Shown here piece by piece: positions 24,343 through 34,908 of a DNA stretch of 64,000 nt. Each line of letters opens with the position of its first letter. Position 1 is the stretch's first letter. Position numbers and translations under genes: made by a program. This DNA is from Eutypa lata (taxonomy: Eukaryota; Ascomycota; Sordariomycetes; Xylariales; Diatrypaceae). The notes below the pieces were generated by a model that was given only the letters and a program-made list of their open reading frames with translations, was not told the DNA's origin and did not search any database. The stretch lies in assembly GCA_022661535.1 (NCBI GenBank), contig JAKULF010000012.1, positions 310,001-374,000 on the forward strand. Direction: 5' to 3'.

Positions 24343-25373
24343 GTTCGTGCTTGATATAATTATGTATGTATCAAAACATCAGATCGGCGAGATGAGCATA
24401 GGCTTGGCGTAGCGGGTGTTCTTGGCTTGGCTTTTGGGAGTTTTTTTTGTTTTGTTTTGTTTCGTTTCAATGGTTCAGCAGCAGAGCAGCTCTGTACTAG
24501 GGTTTCTTCTCCATCTTTGTTTGTGAAGGCATATTCCGCTTCGTTATAAGCAATTGCAGTCAGCAGTGACGACTCTTTTAGATCTAACACACCATGGTAA
24601 TCTCCGTGCTTTACGTAGCGACAGTACATTCATTGTCAGATGACTTAACAGGCGCTGTTGGTGGAGAGACCTCGTGGATGCGGACCTCTCTCTGGACCTC
24701 CTCTGGCTGGACTGGAGCTCTCTCTCTCTTCCCCGCGGGGATGGATCAAGCTAAACTAGAAACTGACGTCATATTATAACATTCGGTCGGCTGTGGAAAC
24801 ATGTTACTTCGTACAACAGGGGCTCAATTGCAGCAAGATCGCCAAATTTTCGGGTTTCTCCACAGCACTAGGTGCGCTCGTACATTGGCTTGTAAGTAAG
24901 GCAGGTACTGTACGTGCTTGCGGGGAAAGGAAAATGGGATGGTCTAAATTCCAAGTCAACGGCGGGAACGGATGGAGCTTTTTGATCTTTACGATATTTT
25001 TTGCATATAATCAGAGCAGCCTAGGTCAATGTGATCTCTGATGTTTTATGATTTATCTGGGGAGATTGCCGTTGATGGCTGTGTGGACTACATAGGTAGC
25101 TGGTGGCAAGGGCGCAAGGGAGGTAGGCAACATCTCACGATATGAAGAATTTTTCTTTCTCTCCGTTGGGCCGCCAATCTAGTAGCTTCACTCAAATTAC
25201 CGGCCAAATTCTTTAGTAGTCTAGATTCCGTTCCAACGGAGAGACCGAATGATGAAAATAAATCTTTTTCTAACTATGTAGTTAAGTTATGATGCATCAC
25301 TCAAAATCGAAACAATGGCATCTCTATGTAGCTAAGTCAATCTCATAAATCGTAAGAATTGTCTGAGCTCTTT
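24343..25373. other. Intergenic region with a hairpin element
   Basis: About 1 kb downstream of the flippase gene. It has a T-rich patch near 24440-24470 and the nested inverted repeat described separately. No gene is supported. Confidence 0.5.
25159..25243. repeat. Nested inverted repeat (hairpin or MITE-like)
   Basis: Outer 11-bp arms, CTCTCCGTTGG at 25159-25169 and its exact complement at 25233-25243, enclose inner arms AATCTAG and CTAGATT. The element is about 85 bp long. No flanking target-site duplication is obvious. Confidence 0.6.
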
Positions 25374-25702
25374 TTAACTTGAAGCTAGGATCTCATCCTC
25401 CTTCAAATTTGGAAAGGATGGGAGATCTTTGATAGCCTTGAACTTTTCATGAAGCACATGGTAAGGGAGGGGGTACGGGGAAGGTACTCCAGCAATGAGA
25501 TAACCTAAAAAGCCAAGCGTTAAGACATAATACGGGGTGATACCCCGCCTAACTAACAAATTTGTATAGCTTCTAGACAATTGCTTACAGCTCGGATGGT
25601 CACCTAAAAGTAGCTAAGCTGCTAGCGTATATCTACTCCGCTTTAAAGAGAGCTCTGGATCGTGATTGCCCAACCATTTTCAGAGCAAAACGCGCCATTC
25701 AT
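25374..25702 (-). CDS. Doubtful small membrane protein, possibly ATP synthase subunit k-like
   Basis: An open frame at 25374-25603 encodes one clear membrane helix (I-T-P-Y-Y-V-L-T-L-G-F-L-G-Y-L-I-A-G) and an Asp/Glu/Lys tail, but it has no internal ATG. A possible first exon at 25675-25702 (ATG in phase) would join across a 71-nt intron with a weak donor GTTGGG and a good acceptor CTTTTAG, giving 85 aa. Alternatively the frame is split by a 75-90-nt intron beginning GTAAGC at 25587. The pattern Y-x(n)-G/R-x-I-x-P-x-x-L-x-x-G-x-L-G loosely resembles the start of mitochondrial ATP synthase subunit k (Atp19). It may be a divergent gene, a pseudogene copy or chance. Confidence 0.28.
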
Positions 25703-26523
25703 CAATCTCAGCGCAAGCGTAAGAGGCGGGTTAGAGCGCTGAGTGGATATCCGGACCGGGGACTCTTGCAGCAAATATGCAGCCACCGAAAGCACTGTGA
25801 CAACATCCCATGCAGTCCATCAGTTGGCGAAGCGACGGGGGAAATGGACAGCCCAAATACCAACGTAAAGAGATAGCTCCCGTCTATTGAAGAAAGGCAA
25901 AAGGAGAGAGGAACTCTGCGTTACCTAAGATGGGATCATATGCTAGATTTGATGCCTTCATCTAAACCTTGGAGTCCCCACTCGATGGCTATTTAGTACG
26001 TACATGTATGTAGATGCTCTTAATAACTACCTTGATACCTTCCTTTCTCTCTACTTACCTACCTACTACTTGAACATACCCCTCCTAAAAGTCCCGGGAG
26101 TCTTCTTTAATGTTAGACTTAGGTATCTTGTGATCTACTTACAATACACAATCTTCACTTTTATTTAGTCCTTATGGACTCTTTCTACATTAATATTATT
26201 GAGTTTCCTTCCAAGCTCTAGTACATACATACTAGCTAGTTAGTATACCCAGGAAAAAGAAAACAAAGTCTTTCCCTTATTCAGCATATCAAAACCCCAG
26301 TTCTCTACATTCCGTCCCGGGTAAGCTCTTAACCAACCATTTCTATTTTACCACCCCGAGCGACCTCTCCTAACGTTCAACAACTGTTGCCGCTGTGTGT
26401 GTAAGACACAAAACTTTAAAAACAGGGGACTGTGCCTAATATCGTTATTATTTCAGCTCTAATCCAAGGCCAGTCTTTTAGGTCCCAGCCTTCGTGGTAG
26501 TCGCATTCCTTGAGCTACCCACC
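25703..26523. other. Glycogen synthase promoter region
   Basis: This 821-bp stretch lies upstream of the glycogen synthase start. It contains two stress-response-element-like pentamers, CCCCT at 26079-26083 and AGGGG at 26424-26428, and CT-rich tracts. STRE motifs are known in fungal glycogen synthase promoters, but the pentamer is common by chance. No ORF is supported. Confidence 0.45.
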
Positions 26524-28889
26524 ATGTCGAGCGAAAACGGAGACAAACCTCAGCGCGAGGTTAAGAACCATCTGCTCTTTGAGATCGCGACCGAAGTCGC
26601 CCATCGCGGTAAGTTTAGGGAGAGAATGCGAAGAAGGAATTCGAGGGATTCATTCTAACAAGGCCTTAGTTGGTGGTATTTATTCTGTCATCAAGTCCAA
26701 AGCTCCCGTCACAACAAACGAGTATGGCGATCGATACACTCTCATCGGCCCGCTCAACCACCAATCGGTAAGCTTGAGCCTTATTCTCCTATACCAGGCG
26801 ATGTCATTGTCAGCCAGCTAACTGGGATGTAGGCTGCTGTCGAAGTGGAGGAGCTCGAGCCTCAGACCCCCGAAATCGCTGCGACTATGGAATCCATGAA
26901 GAAACGGGGTATTGGCATGCTATACGGACGGTGGCTGATTGAGGGTGCGCCTAGAGTCTTACTGATTGACACCAAGACCGCGTATCACTACTTGGACGAA
27001 TGGAAAGCGGATCTGTGGAATACCGCCGGTATCCCAGCTCCAGCAGGAGATGATGAGACGAATGAGGCTATTGTTTTTGGATATCTGGTAGCATGGTTCC
27101 TTGGGGAGGTAAGTTTTTTGAGGAATCTGGCTTAGTGTCCCTTACTGATTTCTTGCGCAGTTTGTTTCTCACGAGAAAAACAAAGCTGTGATCGCTCACT
27201 TCCACGAGTGGTTAGCGGGTGTTGGCATCCCATTATGCAAGAGACGGCACATAGATGTAACGACCATTTTCACGACGCATGCAACTCTACTAGGTCGATA
27301 TCTTTGCGCCGGCTCTGTAGATTTCTACAACAACCTTCAGTGGTTCGATGTTGATGCGGAAGCAGGAAAGCGCGGTATCTACCATAGGTATTGCATCGAG
27401 CGCGCTGCGGCCCATTGTTGCGACGTCTTTACCACCGTGTCACACATTACCGCTTTCGAGAGTGAACACTTACTCAAGCGCAAACCCGACGGAGTGCTGC
27501 CAAACGGTCTGAATGTGACCAAGTTTTCTGCCGTGCACGAATTCCAGAACTTGCACCAGCAGTCCAAGGAGAAGATCCACGACTTTGTGCGAGGTCACTT
27601 TTATGGACATTACGACTTCGACCCCGAAAATACGTTGTATTTCTTCACTGCCGGTCGATATGAGTACCGGAATAAGGGTGTCGACATGTTCATCGAGTCG
27701 CTCGCTCGCCTCAACCATCGTCTGAAGGAAGCGGGAAGCAAGATGACGGTAGTAGCGTTCATCATTATGCCAGCGCAGACCACCTCTCTCACTGTGGAAG
27801 CTCTCAAGGGCCAAGCTGTCATCAAATCTCTTCGGGATACAGTCGATGTGATCGAGCGCGGCATTGGCCGTCGTATTTTCGAGCGATCACTGAAATGGCA
27901 TGATGGTGATCCGTTGCCTGATGAGAAGGAACTGATTACAAGCGCCGACCGCGTTGTTCTGCGCCGCCGTCTATTCGCCATGAAGCGACATGGTTTACCT
28001 CCTATTGTCACCCACAACATGATCAACGACCATGATGACCCCATCCTCAACCAAATCCGCCGTGTAAAGCTGTTCAACCACCCTAGCGACCGAGTCAAGA
28101 TTGTGTTCCACCCAGAATTCCTTAACTCCGCTAACCCGGTATTACCGCTTGACTACGACGACTTCGTCCGTGGTACCCACATGGGTATCTTTGCCTCGTA
28201 TTACGAACCTTGGGGTTACACTCCAGCTGAGTGTACCGTTATGGGTGTTCCTAGCATCACCACTAACCTTTCAGGTTTTGGCTGTTATATGGAGGAGCTT
28301 ATAGAAAATTCTGCCGACTATGGTATCTATATTGTGGATCGGCGTAACAAAGGCGTAGACGATTCAGTCAATCAGTTGACGTCGCAAATGTTCGATTTCT
28401 GTCATAAGAGCCGTCGACAGCGCATCAACCAGCGAAACCGGACGGAGAGGCTTAGCGACCTTTTGGACTGGAAACGCATGGGGATGGAATACGTGAAAGC
28501 CCGACAGCTGGCGTTGCGACGGGCGTACCCGATGTCATTTACCGGAGAGGAGGAAGAAGAAGATTTCATCCCTGGTGTGGAGCAGAAGATTTCGCGGCCA
28601 TTCTCAGTGCCTGGCTCGCCTCGCGACCGTGCGGGTATGATGACCCCCGGCGATTTTGCTAGTCTACAGGAAGGACGGGAAGGCTTGAGCACCGAGGATT
28701 ACGTTGCGTGGAAGCTGCCGTAAGTTCCAGTTTATCCCGATACGAAATGTATCAATATACTAACCAGATACCCACAGTGAGGAGGAAGATCCGGACGAGT
28801 ATCCGTTCCCCCTGACTCTCCGAACGAAGAAGGGGAACTTCTCCGGAACGGCGTCGCCCCTTGAAGCTGTACAAACCAATGGGAACTAG
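26524..28889 (+). CDS. Glycogen synthase (GT3)
   Basis: Five exons (26524-26608, 26670-26767, 26833-27108, 27161-28719, 28778-28889) give 709 aa, the normal fungal length. Introns are 52-65 nt with GTAAG donors. The N-terminus has [15 protein letters not shown], the UDP-glucose-binding loop, intact only after removal of intron 1. The E-x7-E catalytic motif of GT3 enzymes is at Glu502 and Glu510 (E-P-W-G-Y-T-P-A-E). An Arg-rich helix ([10 protein letters not shown]) matches the glucose-6-phosphate regulatory site. The C-terminal tail has several Ser/Thr-Pro sites (V-P-G-S-P, M-M-T-P-G), as expected for inhibitory phosphorylation. The enzyme extends alpha-1,4-glucan chains in the cytosol. Function is certain; the choice of start is strong. 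Confidence 0.97.
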
Positions 28890-31083
28890 GAAGACCCAGG
28901 GAAGGTTACACTATGGGGCGGCCATTCTCGCTCGGAAGTGCCAATGCAATCCAATTCTCGTCCTAAGGACGATCGGAATACCAACTTGTGAAGATTGGGC
29001 GGTGGATGGAAAATCTCACCGAGAATCTGCCAAGATCAGCTGTGGGGGAGTGGGGGCAGTAGGAACCTTAGGCCCCGTCCGTGCAAAAGATAGGAAGATT
29101 GCATCGATTCACTAAGTGATAATAAAAAAAACACCGATAGGTAGGTATAACTAACTGCCAGCAGGGAGGGCGAAGGGAGGAGGTGGTGAAGGTAACAACA
29201 ATACACGGGAACACGATGGCTAGATGGGGGTCTCATACTGGTATGCTTTCGTCACTCGTTCGACTGAGCAGAGGGCGTATCTTTTTTTTTTTTATCATTG
29301 CAAAGTGGCATAGCAACAACGCATTGGCTTGGCAGTTGGTTTTTGCTTTTGAAAACCGTTTGACTTTAACGATCTCCTCCTTCGGTGGGTTCATGGTTAT
29401 GTAGGAACTAAGTAAGCATTTTCAGATTGCATCATCAATATATACAGCGTATACGGTGCTAAGAGCCTCTTCTTTTTACTTTGTCGTGTATGAGACGTGA
29501 TGCTACATGATACTACATATGAAGTAATTATATATATACCGTAACTATTTTGACAGGTTGAAGATAAGTTGGTATATAGGTGTGTATGATATGCCGTTTA
29601 CATTTCAAAACTTTACTACCAATGTAACCTGAAGATATGTTGTAAGGGGTGTCATTGTGATATACCATGTGGTTAGGCTTTAGTATGGTTTAGTTAATTA
29701 ACCGTTTAACTGAATAATTAACAGCTCCCGAAGAAGGGAGGAGTCCCATAGCGACGTTATCCCAAAGCAAACAACCAACATTGAACGAACCACTTTGTGT
29801 AGGATGTGACTTGTGTTATTATTAGCATCGAAAAAGAAACAACCAACAGATTGGTAGCATTCTAACACTCTGTGAAGCCTTGTGCGTTCTGTACGCCAAC
29901 ATGCACCTAGCCGGGGTCTGATCCAAGTAATCAATAGGTTGTGATCAAAGGCTGCACTGCATGCGGTACCTAGAGCTACAGCTGCAAGTCCTGGAATCCC
30001 GCATGCTTCGAGCTGACCGAGGTACAGTTCATTGGTCGATCTCCCCTTTATTGTTCCCTTGCCTGGAGCCTGCCTGCCTGCCTGCATTGTGATTTCGACC
30101 GGTTCGTTCAGCTCATACACACAGTTATCTTGTCGAAGGCGTTCATTCATCGTTTGAACATCGTCGCACATATTTCATTGTTGTTCGAAACAATCTCTTT
30201 TTCATTATATCTGTACTTCGTATAACTACATCACCAACAGGTCGGTTAGATTCAGGAACACCAATCCCTCCCGAACATCGCTATTCCCTTGGCATCAGCG
30301 GGTTCCCTCAATTACCTATTCTATCATCTAGGCGAATCATATATCACCAAACCCTGGCCCTTCAGGCTCCGCAAGCGCAACCCCATCTTTATGACCCCGG
30401 ACCTGGCACCTGGTTTAGAATCCTAAAAATTTAACTACGGCTCTGCTGCCGAAGACAAGCCCATAAGCACGCCTGGTCCTGCAGCCATTCAATGCTAAGG
30501 CGTTAGTTAAGTAAGGTCTTCCATTTTATTTTTATCTGAAGCGAGCAAACAGGCCCTGGTTATCCAATTGAACTTGAGATAAGCCTTCGAAATATAGTAA
30601 GCTAAGGTACTTTAGTTATTGTGACACCTCGAGATAAATTGACGTTGGCGCACTACTGGAGTCACCCACCTCTGATCGACATCACATCCACTCACCCACG
30701 CAAGCATTACATACATAGCTACATACGCTGCTGCTGTACACTGACACTTCCAACGTTTTTCTCTCCTTCTCTTTTCGTACGAAGTGCCACATACACACAG
30801 CAGTACGTACGTTAATATTGCAGATAAAGGAAGACAAGGACTCTTTGATCTGGGAACTCCACCCTCCCAGCCTCCACGACTTATAGTGGCTATATACATA
30901 CCCCATATTGGTCACAACTAATTAGGTATCCTCCCAGGGTATCTCTTCTCCGCATCTCTACCTCGGTTTCGATACTCAGCAGCAGCAGCAGCAGCAGCAG
31001 CAAGGCTCTCAGTAAATCTTCCTTTATACGGAATATTCACTCTTTCAATTCTCGTTTCCAAGTCACCGTCTTTACCAATAATC
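28890..31083. other. Intergenic region, tandem genes
   Basis: About 2.2 kb between glycogen synthase and the F-box gene. A 157-aa minus-strand ORF (29698-30171) has no recognisable motif and is treated as chance. The right end, with the CAG run, is probably the F-box gene's 5' UTR. Confidence 0.5.
30977..31000. repeat. (CAG)8 microsatellite
   Basis: Eight perfect CAG units lie 84 bp upstream of the F-box start codon, so most likely in its 5' UTR or core promoter. Confidence 0.85.
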
Positions 31084-33297
31084 ATGAAGTTTTCCAGGTT
31101 CTTTCGCCGAAGTAAGAAATCGGTGGATGGAACTAAAGCTCCCAAGGCTGCCAAGACGTCGGGCGGGTACACATATGAGGACTTCGAGCGCGACAAGTAT
31201 CGACTATATAATGGCCGTCAAGAGAAATACTATAACCCGGCCCTGGAGCGGAGCAACGTTTACGCCCCGTGGATGCGGTTGCCCGATCAGATTCTGGAGA
31301 GAGTATTCTCATTTATCTGCCCTCATACCGGCGACGAGTCCTACGAAACATGCGAGCAGAGCGCCATAGAAGACGCCTGCATGCTTTGTGACCTACGCGA
31401 TCTCGCTCATGCTGGACTAGTTTGCAAGAAGTGGAGGAAGTCGGCGATCAAGTTGATGTAAGTTGCTCTCTTTATTTTATATTTCTTGTTTTATGATTTT
31501 CCCGCCCACTCCGGTCTCACAATGACATGTGTCGCATCCCTGTAGTAATGGACGCGCGCCACTTGGCTTGTACTTCAGCTCCGCGCAGATATAGTGCTCC
31601 AATCTCTTTCCTCTGCTAGATAATTAACGTTGAATTCGTGTCACAGGTACCACAGTATCCGCATAGATTCAGTTCATTACTGCGAACGCGAGATCGACCT
31701 ATCGGAGAGACGAAAGCGCAAGTCCCGTTTCGACCGCAATGGCGTCCCCTCAGACCCTGCCGCACAGCGATTGCGCCTACTATGCCGCACCCTACGTGAG
31801 GACCCGACTCGACTTGGTGTGCTCGTCCAATACTTAAAGACGCCCTATATGCTCCGAGAGTCCAAATCCTCCGACCTCGCAAGAACTATCGCCGTCCTGC
31901 CTAAACTGCATTATGTCGACCTACCAGAAGGCCTGTTCTCTGACGATGCTGCGTACCATACTCTCAAGCTCGAGGTTCAAGCCCGATGTCCGGATCTTAG
32001 GAAGATGACGTACAACGGTGGTAGTGAACTCAGCCTAGAGGCCCTTAGTATGGGCAATACGTGGTTGAACTTGGAGGTTCTAGAGCTCGGCCGGATCAAC
32101 ATAGATCCTACCAAGCTACGATATGTCCTGGCGGTCCTTACGCGTCTACGGGCCTTAAAGGTATCCGAGACGAAAGTTATCGACGATGAGATCTTCAACT
32201 ATAATGACATGCTGCCTCCTTTCCCAGCACTCGACGAGCTCATCCTTAAGGACACTCCTAGAGTAACCTCAGCTGGCTTGATAGCTTACTTTTCGAGGAG
32301 AGATACACAGCAAAGCGTAAGGGTGCTTTCGCTTGAAAGTACGGGGGTGCAACCCTCGACTCTCCATGAGGTGGTTTCGGCTGCAACCGGTCTCAAGACG
32401 CTTTCGATAACTGAAGAAGTTGACTCGGCCTTCCCGAACCTGAGTGCACCGATCCCGCCCCTAGTCAACTGGTCCCTTGAGACCTTACGCTACGAGATCA
32501 CTGCTTCGCCTACCACATCTCCCTTCCAAGGCATTGCGGCGGGCTACTATAACTACCTAGCTACGTCTCTCTTCGCAGGTGGCTTACCACGTCTAGTAGC
32601 CGTCTATGTCCGTGACCCGAACTTCCCTGACCTACTCCTGGGACTTCCACCGCCCATGCCCGGATTCGCAGGAGCGGGACGGCCCAGCAGCTCCAGCAGC
32701 GAAAAGATGTTCAACCCCGGCGGCCCCCTCCTCTCACCCGCGTCTCCCTCGGGCAACTTCCCGCGGCAGTCGGCGCGCTTCAGCTCCAACAACCCGTTCG
32801 CGGCGGCAGCATCCGCCAACCCCGCCGCGCCGTTCGCGCCTCGCGGCCCAGCCCACCTGGCTCTGAACCAGACGCTCGAAGTCTTCACTAAGGGCACCGA
32901 CGACGTCGACTGGGGCTCCATCCGCATGGATCCGTTCGATATGCCCGGCGGCGGCGGCGGGAAGTCCGGGGGCCGAAGCGGCCACGGGCGCTCCGGTAGC
33001 GGTGCGAGCGTGCGGCCCATGAGCGGCTTCGGCCTCGACGCCAGCCTGGGCAGCTGGCAACCCAGCCATGGGGCGCGCATGAGCGTCGTCATGGGGAATG
33101 GCACGGGCGGCTTTCTAGCGGTGCCGGGCGACGGTGGTGGTGCTGGTGGTGGAGCAGCAGGCGGACGTCGCGGTAGTGCTGCGAGCGTTGGCGCCGTCCC
33201 CCGAGTCCCCTTTGGCGGCAGTGGTGGCCAGGATGAGTGGCCTAGACCGGGTAGCAGTGCGGGTCATAAGAAGAAGGAGAGGGATCTATGGCGTTGA
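31084..33297 (+). CDS. F-box protein with degenerate leucine-rich repeats and Gly/Ser-rich tail
   Basis: Exons 31084-31457 and 31647-33297 give 674 aa. The 189-nt intron is longer than most in the window. Residues 1-45 are basic (K-F-S-R-F-F-R-R-S-K-K). The F-box spans about residues 60-130: it begins W-M-R-L-P-D-Q-I-L-E-R-V-F-S-F-I, has a cysteine-containing insert, and ends L-V-C-K-K-W-R-K-S-A. Residues about 180-430 contain irregular leucine-rich repeats (L-P-K-L-H-Y-V-D-L, L-E-V-L-E-L-G, L-R-A-L-K-V-S, V-R-V-L-S-L). The last ~200 residues are Gly, Ser, Pro and Ala rich and strongly GC-biased. It probably serves as a substrate receptor of an SCF ubiquitin ligase; the substrate is unknown. 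It is convergent with the NACHT-TPR gene. Confidence 0.85.
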
Positions 33298-34222
33298 TTT
33301 CACCTCGATTTGTCGACTTTTGGCTTTGGCCTTGACTTTGATGCGAGGGGGCAGGCAGGGGGGGATTCGGTGATGTCTATTCTGTTGCATTGCGTTGCGC
33401 CGCGCCGCGGTGATTCTTCCCTTACAACAACAAACAACACACAAGTGAGGACTAGTATAGGGAAAGCAATGGGAAGGGAACGACGGAAGATGTGTGTGAG
33501 GTGAGGCGGGGGGTGAAAAGAGCGTCGCGAACGATTCGATTCATTTCGACGAATATGATACCATACCAAGGAAGAGAGCAGAGTGTTCTTTCTTGACTTG
33601 ACGAGACGAAGTCGCTAAACGCGACGAGGATATGACCAAGGGGAAGGGGGATGGGTGATGCGGATCTTTTGAGAGATGTCGCCAGGTGATGGCCATCTCC
33701 AGGTTTTTTTTTGTCGTTGTTTTATGAAAGGGGGGGTTAATGAAAAGGGGAGTAATTCGGTTTCTTCGTCCTCCAAGGAGGCTTGGAATCTTTTGTTTTT
33801 GTTTTTGTTTCTGTTTTTTTTATGTCTTGATGGCTCCACAGGCAGCAGGGCACTGGCAAAGTCGGAAAACTACCTTGTATCTTTGCGTAAGGTCCGGTTC
33901 ACAAAAGGGATATCCCTCCCTATCTATATAGGTGCCTCGAGATGGATGAGGCTTTCTTCCAAGATAATGCGTATCTAGCTACCTACCTAAGTACTTATCT
34001 GCCTGAACTATCTGCTGGCCGGCCCTTCCTACCGTTTCCTGAATACGGAACATTGAAGGGGCAAGGTGGTGAGTGGGTTAGGTGATGGCATCTCGGACAC
34101 GGATACGGATACTTCAGGCCAGGGAGTGGAACGATGGATGAAGGGTGCTTGGCTTCTAAGACGCTACTGTGTAGTTACTGGTAGTTACTGGCTACTTACA
34201 TATTTATATCATCACGAATAAG

Positions 34223-34258
<36 letters not shown>

Positions 34259-34908
34259 CACTCAAGTGTATTCTTATTTGTTTTATTTTATTTTCTTCTC
34301 GCCCTTGCATTAGGTAGCCAATTAATGAAAAAGGTCAAGTACCTAATTATAACTACCACCCACTGGAAAGATTTCTCTCGGAATATGTAACTACCTAGAT
34401 GAGTGAAAAATATGGAGGGTGATCAATTCTAGTCTGTGGACGTCCTCTGAAGTGATCGTCTTCGACTTGTTATATGTAGGGAGAATAGAATGCGTGGTAT
34501 GGTTGTATGTTATATTTGCTAGCTTCTCATCGAAATTTCGTTCCTTTCACTCTCGCCTTCTGTGTCTTTTCCCTTTTTGTTTTTCTTAATTTTTTTATTT
34601 TATTTTATTTTTATTTTGGAACATCCAGCCCGTGAGCGCTATCATTGCTAGATACGTGTTCATAATGAAAATGCCCTCATTGATTGCACACCTTCAGGAA
34701 ATACTCGAACCGCATGCCTGTAGACTAGAGAAATGTCCTCATAACCCATACACACCCCCATTCCTTTCAATGCCGATTGTTTTCCCAGTACATGGAGTCT
34801 GCTCAGTGATGTGATGTAAGAGGTATCGGCCCAAATCTTCAGGGGCTACGATGATCTCCCCTCATGAACTGGACCCAGCACATGTGGATCTTTGAGAAGA
34901 CGGAGAAC
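33298..34908. other. Convergent intergenic region
   Basis: About 1.6 kb between the 3' ends of the F-box and NACHT-TPR genes. It contains the GCAG microsatellite, T-rich tracts around 33797-33820 and 34574-34620, and no ORF I can support. Both 3' UTRs should be here. Confidence 0.55.
34222..34260. repeat. (GCAG)n microsatellite, nearly 10 copies
   Basis: A 39-bp uninterrupted tetranucleotide run in noncoding DNA, likely polymorphic between strains. Confidence 0.9.

Noticed and set aside
29698..30171. 157-aa minus-strand ORF between glycogen synthase and the F-box gene
   Set aside because: No motif or domain is seen, and an ORF of this length is expected once or twice by chance in 64 kb.
31458..31646. 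Possible small exon inside the 189-nt F-box intron
   Set aside because: Joining exon 1 directly to 31647 restores a sensible frame, and no internal segment has both good splice sites and frame.
34222..34260. GCAG run considered as a CRISPR-like array
   Set aside because: It is a simple tetranucleotide microsatellite without spacers, and the host is a eukaryote.
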